From: Bacillota bacterium
GTDB taxonomy: Bacteria; Bacillota; Clostridia; Christensenellales; Aristaeellaceae
Assembly: GCA_023402355.1 (NCBI GenBank)
Contig: JAEXCG010000179.1
Span: forward strand, 29,635-93,634
Direction: 5' to 3'
Length of the DNA: 64,000 bases
The first letter of the stretch is position 1; every line of letters begins with the position of its first letter. The translations under genes and the position numbers were made by a program. Under the pieces are notes generated by a model. It saw only the letters and a program-made list of their open reading frames with translations. It had not been told where the DNA came from and ran no database searches. Of the stretch, positions 21,499 through 31,604 are shown piece by piece.

Positions 21499-24400
21499 CT
21501 ATTCGCCTTCGGGCAACGCGTAGCAGGCGAACACGCCGCCGTGCCGCGCATCGACGCTAAGACGATACGTCCGTCCGTCGCTGCAATCGATCTGCAGGTC
21601 TACCTCGATGCAGGCATCCGCTTGCGCAGCCTTTACCTGCTCCTGTCGATACGTTTCCACGAGCGATTCGGGCGCAAGGGGCAGGCTATAGACCCGTGCC
21701 GAACGCTCCCGCCTGCTCGCCCCCAACACCTGGGTTTTCACGACTTCAACCTCCGTACCATAGAGGTAATATCGCAGCAAATGCTCTTTTCCGAGCTCCT
21801 GGGCGCTCTCGGAAAGCGTCTCATCCAGTTGAAGTGCTCCGTCCGCGTCGCCGCGCAGGTCGTGCAGGGAAATCGGCCGGCAGGTGTCGGCCTCCATCGT
21901 AAAGTACGCAAAGACTTCTGCCGTCTTTCGGTCGATCCAGCGGCAGATAAGCCTGCCGTCCACCCGTTCGATCGTGGCGTCGCATTCGTTCGCCAGGCCG
22001 CAGGCGCCGCCGCTCGCCTGCTGATATGACCGCATCACCTGCTTCGCCGCCTCTTCGTCATAGGGGGCGTTTTCTTCAAAGTCCGCCGCTAAGGTGGATT
22101 CAGCCTTTTCCCACGCGCGTATGGCGCATTCCCCCACGGAAACCGTCATCCTGTCTGCAGAGCCATCTGTATAAAAGACGTTCACATCCACTAATTCCCT
22201 GCCGTCAACCGTTCGCGCGGGTTTTAGGACCGTCACGTGCTGCACAGCCTGCCGGTAGGTCGCCCCAAACGTGCGCGCGCACTCCCTGACCTCGTTTTCC
22301 TCCCGAGGGGTCAGGCTGCGCATGCTCGCGCCGTCCGCGGCCGTTATCGCGTCCGCCGTCCAGAAGGACGCGACGCGGCTCGTCTCCTTATCGTATACCG
22401 CCGTCCACAGATCCCGAGCGCCCGGCCGCGTGCCGCCGAAGACGCGAATCTCCCGCTCACCTTCCTCCGCTTCTACCACCGGGGCTTCCTCTTCGATGCG
22501 CGCCAATTCGTTCACGACGCCTACGACGTCCTGCTTGACTTCCTCTTCGTCCCAGCGAATCCGCTCGCTGCTAATGCTCATCATGAGCACAGCCTCGGGG
22601 TTCAATCGGATGCACAGCTCGTCTCTGCGGTCGTAGTTCTCGCTCAGATAGTGCACCGTCACGCGGGCGACCTCGCCGTCCGGGTAAACCTGCACCACGT
22701 CCTCAACCGTGATCTCCCCGATCGTGAGGCTGTATTTATTCAGGCGGTTCTCCTGCACGAACGCCTTCGCTTTCTGCGCGGCCCAGTCGCGTTCCTCCCC
22801 GGTCGTCGTCCGCTGCAGCGGCGCGTCCTGCAGCATGTCCATGCGCCAAAAATTGTCGCCATGACGCCCCGGTCTTTGGTAAAGGACGTACCACCCGTCC
22901 TCCGCTCCCTGCCAAGATTCGCCGTAATAGTGGAAGCCGTCTTCCGTGCGGACGATCGGCCTGTCGATCTCGTCAGGCGTCCATCCTGCATTCTCCAGGT
23001 ACGCCTTCACGGAAGCCCTTGCCTCTTCCTCCGTTTCGAGCACCGCGTAGTCGGTGCTCCGGCTCCCTTCCGGAAAGTACTCCATGGAAAGGATGCGCAG
23101 CGGCTCCATCTGCACGCGCCATAGCAGGCTTCCCTGAACAGCCTGCCGCATGGAGAGCTTGCGCACGCGCGTTCCATCCGCGTAGACCTCGGCATACACG
23201 CTGCCGAAGATTTCCGTTCTCGCTTCGTCCGGTCCGGCCGCTCGGCGGACGAGCGCGCTCGCCGCCGTATCCTCCTCATGCCACAGGGGTGAAATCTTCC
23301 AATGATTAAACCGCAGTTCACGCTGCGTAAAAATCGACTCGACCAGCTCCGTCCTGACTACTTCGCCCGGGGCTGCATCCGCTGCCGGTTCGTATTCAAA
23401 CCGCAGCACCTCGCCCGCGGCGTTCACGGTCAGGGCGTAACGCTCGCCGTCCGTCCTCTGCACTTCGAGCGTCCAGGGGCCGGGCGTCTCGTATATCATC
23501 GTGCCGTCTTCAAATCGCGCGTGCTCCGCCGTCGCGGTGACCGCCCAATCCCCGTCAAGCGCGGGATAATCCGCCTCGCACGCGTCGCTTCGCACGCGTA
23601 TCTCGGCCGCCGGGTATCCCAGCGCGTCCACCACCTCCGCGTTCACGACCGTCCAGGCTTCTGCATCCATGACGGCGGCATCGTCTGGCTCCGCCCCACG
23701 CTTCACTTCCGCCGTCGCAAACGTCATCGTCAGCATCGCGGCGGCCAACAGCGCCGAGGCGGCGATCGCCCCGCGACGCACCCGGCGGCTTTGCACGATG
23801 CAGCAAACGCGCGCCCTCATGCGCCGCCCGTTCATCGACATGCCGGTCGCCAACACGCCGAGCCGTGGCGCGCCCCGCCGAAGCGCCATGCGCACCAGCA
23901 TGTCCGCATAGCCGATCCGCTCCGCGTTCGTCAGCCGCCGCGTCACACGCTCGTCGCAGGCGATCTCGCCGTCCAGCCGCGATACGTGCGCCCCCAGCCA
24001 GACCAGCGGATGAAACCAGAACAGCACGCAGCAGATATTCCGCACGAAGCCCCAAAGAGGGTCCAGGCTCTTGGCGTGGCACAGCTCATGCGTCAGCGTG
24101 AGGTGAAGATCCTCTCGGTTTACCGTCAAGGGCAGCGCGATATGTGGGCGCACGACGCCCGCCAGGCAAGCGCCGGGCATCGGGTCGCAGAGCCATACGG
24201 ACAGGGGTTTTACGCGAAGCGTCCGGCAAAGCGCCGCGTAGGACGCCGCTTCCTTGCCCTCCAGCGCTCCAACTCGCGCGCGTCGAACCTTTGCGTAAAA
24301 ACGCGCGTTGACCGCGGCAAAATACCCCGCCGTCGCCAGCATCCCCGCAAGGTAGGTGATGAAAAGCGCCTGCGTCAGCGGGTGCTCTCCGCACGCGACC

Positions 24401-24765
24401 ACAGCGCCCGACGTCTCCTTCGGTCTTCCCGACGATTCCGTATTGCCCGCGCGAAGGGAAGCCGCTGCGTCCGTTGACGGTGCGACGTATGCGACGGCAG
24501 ACGCTTCCGCCGTCGCAGCCTGTAAGATGGGCATTGTCTCGGACTGCGGGTATGCAGCCGGTGCAGGCATCTCCTTCGTCAATAACGGGTTGGGCAGCGA
24601 AAGGGGCAGCAGCAAGCGCAGCGCCACCAGCAGCCAGGCCGCATAGATCGCCCCGCCGCCCACGCGCACACGCACAAACCGTCGCGCAAGCAAGAGCAAC
24701 GCGATCAGCACCGACGCGCCGATGCTCGCCTCTATAAGGTGGTGAATCCAAAATGACGTGAACAT
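21499..24765 (-). CDS. Giant M56 (BlaR1-like) metalloprotease receptor, first copy
   Basis: The 1088-residue protein is a paralogue of the next gene; residues 30-62 (RVRVGGGAIYAAWLLVALRL and following) are nearly identical. The M56 domain has hydrophobic spans near 12-27, 40-58 and 134-152, HELCH at 226-230, and EIACDERV near 267-274. The protein returns through the membrane near 333-351 (AIAASALLAAAMLTMTFATA). The roughly 730-residue outer part contains single copies of the modules repeated in the larger paralogue (PWTLEVQRTDG; AGWTPDE...YYGESW; FWRMDML). It lacks a penicillin-binding domain, so the signal is unlikely to be classical beta-lactam binding. It lies 40 bases after the blaI-type gene with AGGAGG before its ATG. 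It stops at TAG, followed three codons later by TAA. Confidence 0.88.
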   Translation of the reverse strand: MFTSFWIHHLIEASIGASVLIALLLLARRFVRVRVGGGAIYAAWLLVALRLLLPLSLPNPLLTKEMPAPAAYPQSETMPILQAATAEASAVAYVAPSTDAAASLRAGNTESSGRPKETSGAVVACGEHPLTQALFITYLAGMLATAGYFAAVNARFYAKVRRARVGALEGKEAASYAALCRTLRVKPLSVWLCDPMPGACLAGVVRPHIALPLTVNREDLHLTLTHELCHAKSLDPLWGFVRNICCVLFWFHPLVWLGAHVSRLDGEIACDERVTRRLTNAERIGYADMLVRMALRRGAPRLGVLATGMSMNGRRMRARVCCIVQSRRVRRGAIAASALLAAAMLTMTFATAEVKRGAEPDDAAVMDAEAWTVVNAEVVDALGYPAAEIRVRSDACEADYPALDGDWAVTATAEHARFEDGTMIYETPGPWTLEVQRTDGERYALTVNAAGEVLRFEYEPAADAAPGEVVRTELVESIFTQRELRFNHWKISPLWHEEDTAASALVRRAAGPDEARTEIFGSVYAEVYADGTRVRKLSMRQAVQGSLLWRVQMEPLRILSMEYFPEGSRSTDYAVLETEEEARASVKAYLENAGWTPDEIDRPIVRTEDGFHYYGESWQGAEDGWYVLYQRPGRHGDNFWRMDMLQDAPLQRTTTGEERDWAAQKAKAFVQENRLNKYSLTIGEITVEDVVQVYPDGEVARVTVHYLSENYDRRDELCIRLNPEAVLMMSISSERIRWDEEEVKQDVVGVVNELARIEEEAPVVEAEEGEREIRVFGGTRPGARDLWTAVYDKETSRVASFWTADAITAADGASMRSLTPREENEVRECARTFGATYRQAVQHVTVLKPARTVDGRELVDVNVFYTDGSADRMTVSVGECAIRAWEKAESTLAADFEENAPYDEEAAKQVMRSYQQASGGACGLANECDATIERVDGRLICRWIDRKTAEVFAYFTMEADTCRPISLHDLRGDADGALQLDETLSESAQELGKEHLLRYYLYGTEVEVVKTQVLGASRRERSARVYSLPLAPESLVETYRQEQVKAAQADACIEVDLQIDCSDGRTYRLSVDARHGGVFACYALPEGE

Positions 24766-24805
24766 GCCTCGTCCTCCTCATCGCCGCCCCCGGCGGGGCA
24801 TACGT

Positions 24806-25189
24806 TTACAGTTGTTCCTTCGCCTTCTTCAGGATGTCCATCAACTCGTCCACCTCGCCGTCCGTGAGCTCGCCCTGTTCCACCATATTGCTCACCAGCA
24901 GCGACGCGCGCCCCTCGAACAGGCGCGAAAGCAGCGTCTGCGTCTGCTCGCGCGCGACCTTGTCCTTTTCCACGCAGGGGTAGTAGTGGCGCGCGGGCTC
25001 CGCCTCTTCCATGCGTACGGTCCCCTTGTGCATCATCCGCTTGAGCAGCGTGATGACCGTGTGCTTCGTCCAGCCCGTCTCCATCTCAAGGGCATGGGTG
25101 ATCTGCGGCATCGTCAGGGGGCTATGCTCCCAAAGCAGGGTCATGATCTTCCATTCCGCGTCCGTCAGCGGCGTGTGTTCTTCCAGCAT
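24806..25189 (-). CDS. BlaI/MecI-type transcriptional repressor
   Basis: The 127-residue protein has the winged-helix domain of the BlaI/MecI/CopY family (LTDAEWKIMTLLWEHSPLTMPQITHAL...GWTKHTVITLLKRMMHKG). A C-terminal dimerisation helix follows (LLSRLFEG...LTDGEVDELMDIL). Dimers bind TACA-N2-TGTA operators, and regulated proteolysis by the partner M56 protease relieves repression. The start at 25189 is chosen because GGAG precedes it and the length then fits the family; longer in-frame starts would lie inside the promoter. It heads the operon with the two M56 receptors and very likely represses itself through the operators at 25264-25321. Confidence 0.9.
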   Translation of the reverse strand: MLEEHTPLTDAEWKIMTLLWEHSPLTMPQITHALEMETGWTKHTVITLLKRMMHKGTVRMEEAEPARHYYPCVEKDKVAREQTQTLLSRLFEGRASLLVSNMVEQGELTDGEVDELMDILKKAKEQL

Positions 25190-25262
25190 GACGTCTCCAT
25201 CCTCTCCGTCCGAGGCCCGGAGGATGAACCTCACGGGTTCCGGTAATAATCCGTCCACCACC

Positions 25263-25291
25263 ATTGTACAAGTGTCTACCATTTTTGTCAA
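25263..25291 (-). promoter_or_regulatory. Promoter of the BlaI-M56-M56 operon
   Basis: TTGACA (25286-25291) and TACAAT (25263-25268) on the minus strand are exactly 17 bases apart, giving a near-consensus sigma-A promoter. The -10 overlaps the palindrome TTGTACAA (25264-25271) and adjoins TACAAGTGTC, a partial BlaI-type operator, so a bound repressor would occlude polymerase. Leader length to the start at 25189 is about 65 bases. Confidence 0.75.
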
Positions 25292-25295
25292 GCAT

Positions 25296-25321
25296 AATCG
25301 GTATACAAATGTATACCGATT
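25296..25321. promoter_or_regulatory. BlaI-type operator palindrome
   Basis: A perfect 11 bp inverted repeat, AATCGGTATAC and its complement, flanks AAAT. At its centre is TACAAATGTA, the core of known BlaI/MecI operators. It sits immediately upstream of the -35 box of the repressor's own promoter. A second, weaker site overlaps the -10. Confidence 0.65.
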
Positions 25322-25326
25322 GGATA

Positions 25327-25356
25327 AAGAAATCCGGAAGGCAAAAGCCTTCCGGA
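25327..25356 (-). terminator. Terminator after the nucleoside ABC permease genes
   Basis: TCCGGAAGGC-AAAA-GCCTTCCGGA (25333-25356) forms a perfect 10 bp stem and is followed on the minus strand by TTTCTTTATCC. It closes the ABC transporter operon just before the BlaI operator. Confidence 0.75.
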
Positions 25357-25367
25357 AAGAGGGGACG

Positions 25368-26327
25368 TTACCTTCCGCCCTTGTCGTAGGGGACGCCGCT
25401 CGCCTTGGGCGCCTGCGAGTTCTTGGAGGTGAACGCGAGCACGACCAGCGTGGCGACGTAAGGGAACATCTTGTAAAAGTCGCTGGGGATGGAAAGCGAC
25501 GCGAGGAACGGAATGCCCGAGTAGGCGGAGGCCAGCGTCTTCATCAATCCAAAGAAGAGCGCCGCCAGCAGCACGCGCACCGGCTTCCACTGACCGAAGA
25601 TCAGCACCGCCAGCGCCAGGAAACCATAGCCCGCCACCGTCGCGTTGAAGTTGGTGGAGGTCGGAATGACGAAGACCAGTCCGCCCAAACCGCCCAGCGC
25701 GCCGGAGATCAGCACGCCCGCGTAGCGCATCCGGTAGACGTTGATGCCGACCGAATCCGCCGCCTGCGGATGCTCGCCGCACGCGCGCAGCCGCAGGCCG
25801 AACTTCGTCTTGTACAGCACGACCGCGGAAATGGCGAGGATCGCAAAGCCGATGTAGGTCGTGATGTAGCAGTTGCGGAAGAACAGGTCGCCGAGCACGG
25901 GGATGTCGCCCAGCACCGGCACCTTCTCGATGCGGAAGGTGTTGGTGAACTGCACCTGCTGCACGCCGTTCGTCTGCAGCGAGCGCGCCATGTAGATGGC
26001 GAAAGCCGGGGCGAACATGTTCAGCGCCGTGCCCGAAATGACCTGATCGCTCCGAAGGTTTACCGCCGCGTAGGCGTGAAGCACCGAAAAGATCATGCCG
26101 GAGGCCATGGAAACCAGAATCGCCAGGATGAGCAGCCCCTGACCGCTCATGCTCCCCTGCATCCGGTTGATGAAGAAGATGCCGCAGAACGCACCCATGA
26201 TCATGATGCCGTCCAGGGCGATGTTCACCACGCCGCTGCGCTCTGAAAACATGCCGCCCAGCGCGACGATCAGCAGCGGGATGGAAAAGAACATGGTCTG
26301 CTGAACGAGGAAGTACAAAATCTCCAT
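25368..26327 (-). CDS. Nucleoside ABC transporter permease, second subunit
   Basis: A 319-residue polytopic membrane protein of the BPD_transp_2 type that pairs with the adjacent permease to form the channel of a BMP-type nucleoside importer (YufQ/BmpC-like). Family sequences include GMFSERSGVVNIALDGIMIMGAF near the N terminus and TKFGLRLRACGEHPQAADSVGI near the cytoplasmic coupling loop, which contacts the ATPase. The ATG follows the preceding gene's stop with no gap, and AAGGAGG lies within the end of that gene. It is last in the operon. Confidence 0.9.
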   Translation of the reverse strand: MEILYFLVQQTMFFSIPLLIVALGGMFSERSGVVNIALDGIMIMGAFCGIFFINRMQGSMSGQGLLILAILVSMASGMIFSVLHAYAAVNLRSDQVISGTALNMFAPAFAIYMARSLQTNGVQQVQFTNTFRIEKVPVLGDIPVLGDLFFRNCYITTYIGFAILAISAVVLYKTKFGLRLRACGEHPQAADSVGINVYRMRYAGVLISGALGGLGGLVFVIPTSTNFNATVAGYGFLALAVLIFGQWKPVRVLLAALFFGLMKTLASAYSGIPFLASLSIPSDFYKMFPYVATLVVLAFTSKNSQAPKASGVPYDKGGR

Positions 26328-27455
26328 TTATTTGACCTCCTTTTCCTCGTGCATCTCGCGCTTTTGCACGCTGCGGGCGATGAACTGCTTCACCAGCAGC
26401 GAGAACGCGCTGAAGTAGATGATGACGGCGATGATGATGTCGATGATCTCCGGCATGTAGTTGAGCCGCTGCAAATAGTTGCCGCCCAACGTGATGTAAG
26501 AGATGAAGATGCCCGAGAAGATGATGCCGATCGGGTTGTTCATGCCCAGCAGCGCGACCGGTATGCCGTTGAAGCCCTCCGCCGCGATCACGTCCACGAC
26601 GACGATGTGCTTTCCACTGCCGGGGGCGAGGTAGAGCAGCGCGCCGCCCAGGCCCGCGAGCATGCCCGCGATGACCATGGAAAGGACAATGTTGCGCTTC
26701 TCGTTGATGCCCGCGTACTGGCTGGCGAACCGGTTGTAGCCGCAGGCCTTCAGCTCGTAGCCGAACGTCGTCTTGTTGAGCAGGATGTAGATGACGACGG
26801 CCATCGCGATGGCGATCAGGATGCCCGCGTTGACGCTGGAAATGTCCAGGCGCTTTCCGCCCGCGAGCACATTTTTGAAGATGCCGTCCAGGCCCGCCTT
26901 GGGCAGCGCGGCGTTCGCCGCGACGGTCATCGACTCGTTCTTGAGCTGGTTGTACACCGTCTGCTTGACGAGGTAGTTCACCCCGTACATGCCGATGTAG
27001 TTCATCATGATGGAGGAAATGACCTCGTTCACGTTCAGCAGCGCCTTGAAGATGCCGGGCACCGCGCCCCAGATGCCGCCCGCCACCATCGCCGCGAGCA
27101 GCGCGACGATCCAGTGCGTCGCCCCGGGCAGGAAGGTCCAGTGCACGCCGACGTACACCGCCGCGAACGCGCCCACGATGAACTGACCCGCCGCGCCGAT
27201 GTTAAACAGGCCCGTCTTGTTGGCGAAGCCCACGGAAAGGCCGGTCATGATGATGGGCGTCGCAAAGTAGAGCACCTGGCCCAGGCCCTTCATGCCGCCC
27301 GTAAAGCCGCCCGCCATGATGATGCCCAGGCCCTGCACCGCCTGCTGCGGATTGGAGATGAGCAGGATCACGAAGCCGAACAGCAGGCCTACGACGATGG
27401 CAATCAGGGACGAAGCGACGCTGGAAAATCCTTTGGATTCTAGTATTTTTCGCAT
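26328..27455 (-). CDS. Nucleoside ABC transporter permease, first subunit
   Basis: A 375-residue inner-membrane permease (YufP/BmpB-like) with about 8-10 hydrophobic spans. The coupling-loop signature TTFGYELKACGYNRFASQYAGI and the segment GLSVGFANKTGLFNIGAAGQF match the family. I take ATG at 27455, eight bases after AAGGAG, rather than the GTG three codons earlier. It starts five bases after the ATPase stop. Confidence 0.9.
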   Translation of the reverse strand: MRKILESKGFSSVASSLIAIVVGLLFGFVILLISNPQQAVQGLGIIMAGGFTGGMKGLGQVLYFATPIIMTGLSVGFANKTGLFNIGAAGQFIVGAFAAVYVGVHWTFLPGATHWIVALLAAMVAGGIWGAVPGIFKALLNVNEVISSIMMNYIGMYGVNYLVKQTVYNQLKNESMTVAANAALPKAGLDGIFKNVLAGGKRLDISSVNAGILIAIAMAVVIYILLNKTTFGYELKACGYNRFASQYAGINEKRNIVLSMVIAGMLAGLGGALLYLAPGSGKHIVVVDVIAAEGFNGIPVALLGMNNPIGIIFSGIFISYITLGGNYLQRLNYMPEIIDIIIAVIIYFSAFSLLVKQFIARSVQKREMHEEKEVK

Positions 27456-27460
27456 GCTTC

Positions 27461-28978
<1,518 letters not shown>

Positions 28979-29074
28979 GCTCTCACTCCTTCAGTAACTT
29001 GTTTCTGGCCGGCGCTTTTGCAGTGCGTCCGGCATTGCACGGCAAAAGCGTCAACAAATGGAAACGGTTTTCCC

Positions 29075-29109
29075 TAAAAAAGCGGGCAGGCGTTCACCGC
29101 CCGCCCGCT
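29075..29109 (-). terminator. Internal terminator between bmp and the ABC genes
   Basis: A GC-rich stem of about 12 bp (29081-29109, loop GTGAA) followed by TTTTTTAGGG on the minus strand lies 25 bases past the binding-protein gene. Partial read-through would give more binding protein than transporter. Confidence 0.75.
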
Positions 29110-29133
29110 CATTCGGACCTTATCTCGGAAGGT

Positions 29134-30192
29134 TTACTCGACGACGGTTACCTTCACGATGGTGCCCAGCGTGGTCACGTCCGCCGCGGTGTCCGCGTTG
29201 ATGACGTACTCGCCGGAAACGATCTTCGCGAACAGCTCGTCGTAGGCCGCCTGGTCAAAGTCGTTCAGCTTGCTGGTCGCCATCGGCAGCTGCACGCCGT
29301 TGTTGGCAGCGCTGAACACGGCGGTCTCTCCGCCCTTGAACTCGCCCGCGTAGATGGACGCGATCGCCGCCTCGACGGAAGCGGAGAGGCCCTTCATCGC
29401 GGAGGTGATGACCGTGTCGGATTCGCTGCTCTGGTCGACGTCGACGCCCACCACGAACTTGCCGGCCGCTTCGGCCGCCGCCATGACGGAGTTGCCGACC
29501 GCGCCGCCGCAGCCGAAGATCACTTCGACGCCGTCATTGTACCAGGAAGCCGCCAGCGTCTGGGCTTCGGGGGTCGCATCGAATCCGCCGGTGTAGTGAT
29601 AGTTCATCGTGATTTCGGTAATGCCCATTTCCTCAGCGGCCTTCTCGGCGCCCTGCACGAAGCCGTAGCCGTAGCGGATAACGGCGGGAACCGCCATGCC
29701 GCCCATGAAGCCCAGCTTGGTGTAGCCGGCCTTGACGACCGCGTAGCCGGCGAGGAAGCCCGCCTCCTGCTCGGCATACAGAATCGGCATCACGTTCTTC
29801 TCGGTGCGGTAATCCGAATAGTCCGCGCTGTGCGGCTCGCCGTCCAGCAGGATGAAGTTGACCTCGGGGTAGATGTCCTGCGCGATGTAGATCGGCTCCT
29901 CAAACAGGAAGCCCGGCGTCACGATCGTCTTCGCGCCCGCGTTCACGGCCAAGTCGATCGCGGCCAGATACGCGTCCGTGGACTTCTCGGTCGGCTTATA
30001 ATACTTGTGGGTGACGTTGTTGGCCTCGGCATACGCCACGACGCCTTCCCATGCGCCCTGGTTGAAGGACTTGTCATCGATGGTGCCAATATCGGTAATC
30101 AGAGCCAGATCGTAGGTATCCTCCGCCGCGACGAAGGAAACCATGCTCAGCACCATGACGAGCGCCAAGAACATAGAAGCAAGTTTCTTCAT
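29134..30192 (-). CDS. BMP-family nucleoside-binding protein
   Basis: The 352-residue exported protein is a periplasmic-binding-fold member of the BMP/Med family, which binds purine nucleosides for the adjacent importer. The N-terminal half has the signature DIGTIDDKSFNQGAWEG and later AGFLAGYAVVKAG; GCGGAVGNSVMAAA follows near residue 220. The signal peptide ends VSFVAAEDTYD with no Cys, so unlike most Gram-positive members it lacks a lipobox. AAGGAGG precedes the ATG. Confidence 0.92.
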   Translation of the reverse strand: MKKLASMFLALVMVLSMVSFVAAEDTYDLALITDIGTIDDKSFNQGAWEGVVAYAEANNVTHKYYKPTEKSTDAYLAAIDLAVNAGAKTIVTPGFLFEEPIYIAQDIYPEVNFILLDGEPHSADYSDYRTEKNVMPILYAEQEAGFLAGYAVVKAGYTKLGFMGGMAVPAVIRYGYGFVQGAEKAAEEMGITEITMNYHYTGGFDATPEAQTLAASWYNDGVEVIFGCGGAVGNSVMAAAEAAGKFVVGVDVDQSSESDTVITSAMKGLSASVEAAIASIYAGEFKGGETAVFSAANNGVQLPMATSKLNDFDQAAYDELFAKIVSGEYVINADTAADVTTLGTIVKVTVVE

Positions 30193-30255
30193 AACGAGAA
30201 AACCTCCTTAGAATAATGCGCCGCCGGACGGGTATCCGGCAGCCTGTCCCTTTGT

Positions 30256-30284
30256 ATTGTAGCAGGTTTTGATCCCTTTTGGAA
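30256..30284 (-). promoter_or_regulatory. Candidate promoter of the nucleoside-uptake operon
   Basis: TACAAT (30256-30261) on the minus strand has a weak -35 (TTCCAA) 17 bases upstream, about 60 bases before the start codon. It is the best candidate in this gap; no purine riboswitch fold was recognised. Confidence 0.45.
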
Positions 30285-30338
30285 GCGTCTTTTGACTGGA
30301 AATATGAAAATATTTTAACAAGTTTCACAAATGCAGGC

Positions 30339-31193
30339 TCATTTTTTGAGTCCGGAGAAGCCTTCGCCCATCGCCTCGTGCACCTCGCTGACCGTGACGA
30401 ATGCGCGCTCGTCCTCCGAGGCGATGATCTCCCTTAGCTGCGTCATTTCGTTCTTGTTGATGACGCAAAAGACCATGCCCTTGTCCTCCCCGCTGTAGCT
30501 TCCGCGGGCGGAAAGCAGCGTCGCGCCCCGGTCCATCTCATGGTTGATCCGCTGGGCGATCCGGGCCGCCTGATCCGATATGATGAAGAACTGGTGCGCC
30601 GTGTTCCAGCCCTGCAGCACGATGTCCATCACCTTGGTGGAAATAAACAGGGCGATCAGCGCCCAAAGCGCCGCCTGCGGGTCGAACACCACGCCCGCCG
30701 CGCACACAACGATGCAGTCGATCCCGAAAAGAAAGGTGCCCACCGAGATGACGGGGAAGCGGTTATGTACGAGCTGCGCGGCCAGGTCCGTGCCGCCCGT
30801 CGTCGCGCCGCCGCGCAGCACCAGCCCCAAACCGATGCCCATTAAAATGCCGCCGTAAAGGCTGGCCAGCATCATGTCGTTCGTGACGGCCTGCTGGGGC
30901 AGAATGTCGATGCATAGCGAGAGCCCCAGCATCGACAGAAAAGACCGGAAGACGAACCTGCGCCCCACCGCCTTGTAGCCCACGAGGAAGAGCGGAATGT
31001 TCAGCACGGCGCTGAGCAGGCCGACCGGCCAGTGCGTGCCCGCGGCGATGAGCGTCGCGATGCCCGTCACGCCGCCGGGCGCGATGTCGTTGGGAATGAA
31101 GAACTGCGAAAACGAGATGCCCGCGACCAGGCAGCCGAGCAGCATCTGCGCATAGGCCTTCCCCATGTTGACGAGCTTTTTTTTGTCCTGCAT
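30339..31193 (-). CDS. YitT family membrane protein
   Basis: A 284-residue protein with about five or six N-terminal membrane spans (DUF161) and a soluble C-terminal DUF2179 domain (FFIISDQAARIAQRIN...VFCVINKNEMTQLREII). Family sequences include ISFSQFFIPNDIAPGGVTGI and RGGATTGGTDLAAQL. The role of YitT proteins is not established. ATG at 31193 follows AAGGAG nine bases upstream; the TTG six codons earlier is rejected because it overlaps that site. It follows mazF after 57 bases on the same strand. Confidence 0.88.
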   Translation of the reverse strand: MQDKKKLVNMGKAYAQMLLGCLVAGISFSQFFIPNDIAPGGVTGIATLIAAGTHWPVGLLSAVLNIPLFLVGYKAVGRRFVFRSFLSMLGLSLCIDILPQQAVTNDMMLASLYGGILMGIGLGLVLRGGATTGGTDLAAQLVHNRFPVISVGTFLFGIDCIVVCAAGVVFDPQAALWALIALFISTKVMDIVLQGWNTAHQFFIISDQAARIAQRINHEMDRGATLLSARGSYSGEDKGMVFCVINKNEMTQLREIIASEDERAFVTVSEVHEAMGEGFSGLKK

Positions 31194-31222
31194 GCGCGTT
31201 GTCTCCTTCAAAATCAGGGTGA

Positions 31223-31247
31223 GCGGGCGCGGAAAATCCGCGCCCGC
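31223..31247 (-). terminator. GC hairpin between mazF and yitT
   Basis: GCGGGCGCGGA pairs with its exact complement across a three-base loop (31223-31247). The minus-strand tail TCACCCTGATTTTG lacks a clean U-run, so termination is probably partial; it may instead stabilise the mazF transcript end. Confidence 0.4.
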
Positions 31248-31250
31248 AAT

Positions 31251-31604
31251 TTATGCCTCCTTCGGCGAAAAACCGAGCGATACGCGCATGGCGTCGTCAA
31301 CGCTGCGCATCAGCTCCTCCGGGAGCTGGCCCACGCGGCGTCCAAGCCGCCGCTTTTCCAGCGTGCGCACCTGCTCGGCGAGAATCAGCGAATCCTTCAT
31401 CAGCCCGCTTTCCCCTGCCGGTATCACGACGTGCGTGGGCAGCTTCGTCTTGCCCAGGCGCGAGGTGATCGCCAGCACGATGACCGTCGGGCTGTAGCGG
31501 TTCCCCATATCGTTTTGAATGATCAGCACGGGGCGAACCCCGCCCTGTTCAGACCCCACCACGGGGTCCAGGTCGGCAAAGTAAATTTCTCCGCGTTTGA
31601 ACAT
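31251..31604 (-). CDS. mazF: MazF/PemK-type endoribonuclease toxin
   Basis: The 117-residue protein is a full-length MazF/EndoA. It opens with RGEIYFADLDPVVGSEQGGVRPVLIIQND, continues with TVIVLAITSR, and has the conserved LDQ/LAEQVRTLEKRR-type segment near residue 78. EndoA-type enzymes cut mRNA at short specific sequences. In Bacillus relatives the gene sits next to alr and an antitoxin gene (ndoAI) downstream of acpS and nnr. Here acpS and nnr lie upstream as expected, but alr is absent and the 107 bases before mazF are too short for an antitoxin of normal size. It may be an orphan or be controlled from elsewhere. Confidence 0.93.
   Translation of the reverse strand: MFKRGEIYFADLDPVVGSEQGGVRPVLIIQNDMGNRYSPTVIVLAITSRLGKTKLPTHVVIPAGESGLMKDSLILAEQVRTLEKRRLGRRVGQLPEELMRSVDDAMRVSLGFSPKEA

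Noticed and set aside
30193..30338. Purine riboswitch before the nucleoside-binding protein gene
   Set aside because: I could not find the three-way-junction core sequences of a purine riboswitch in this leader.
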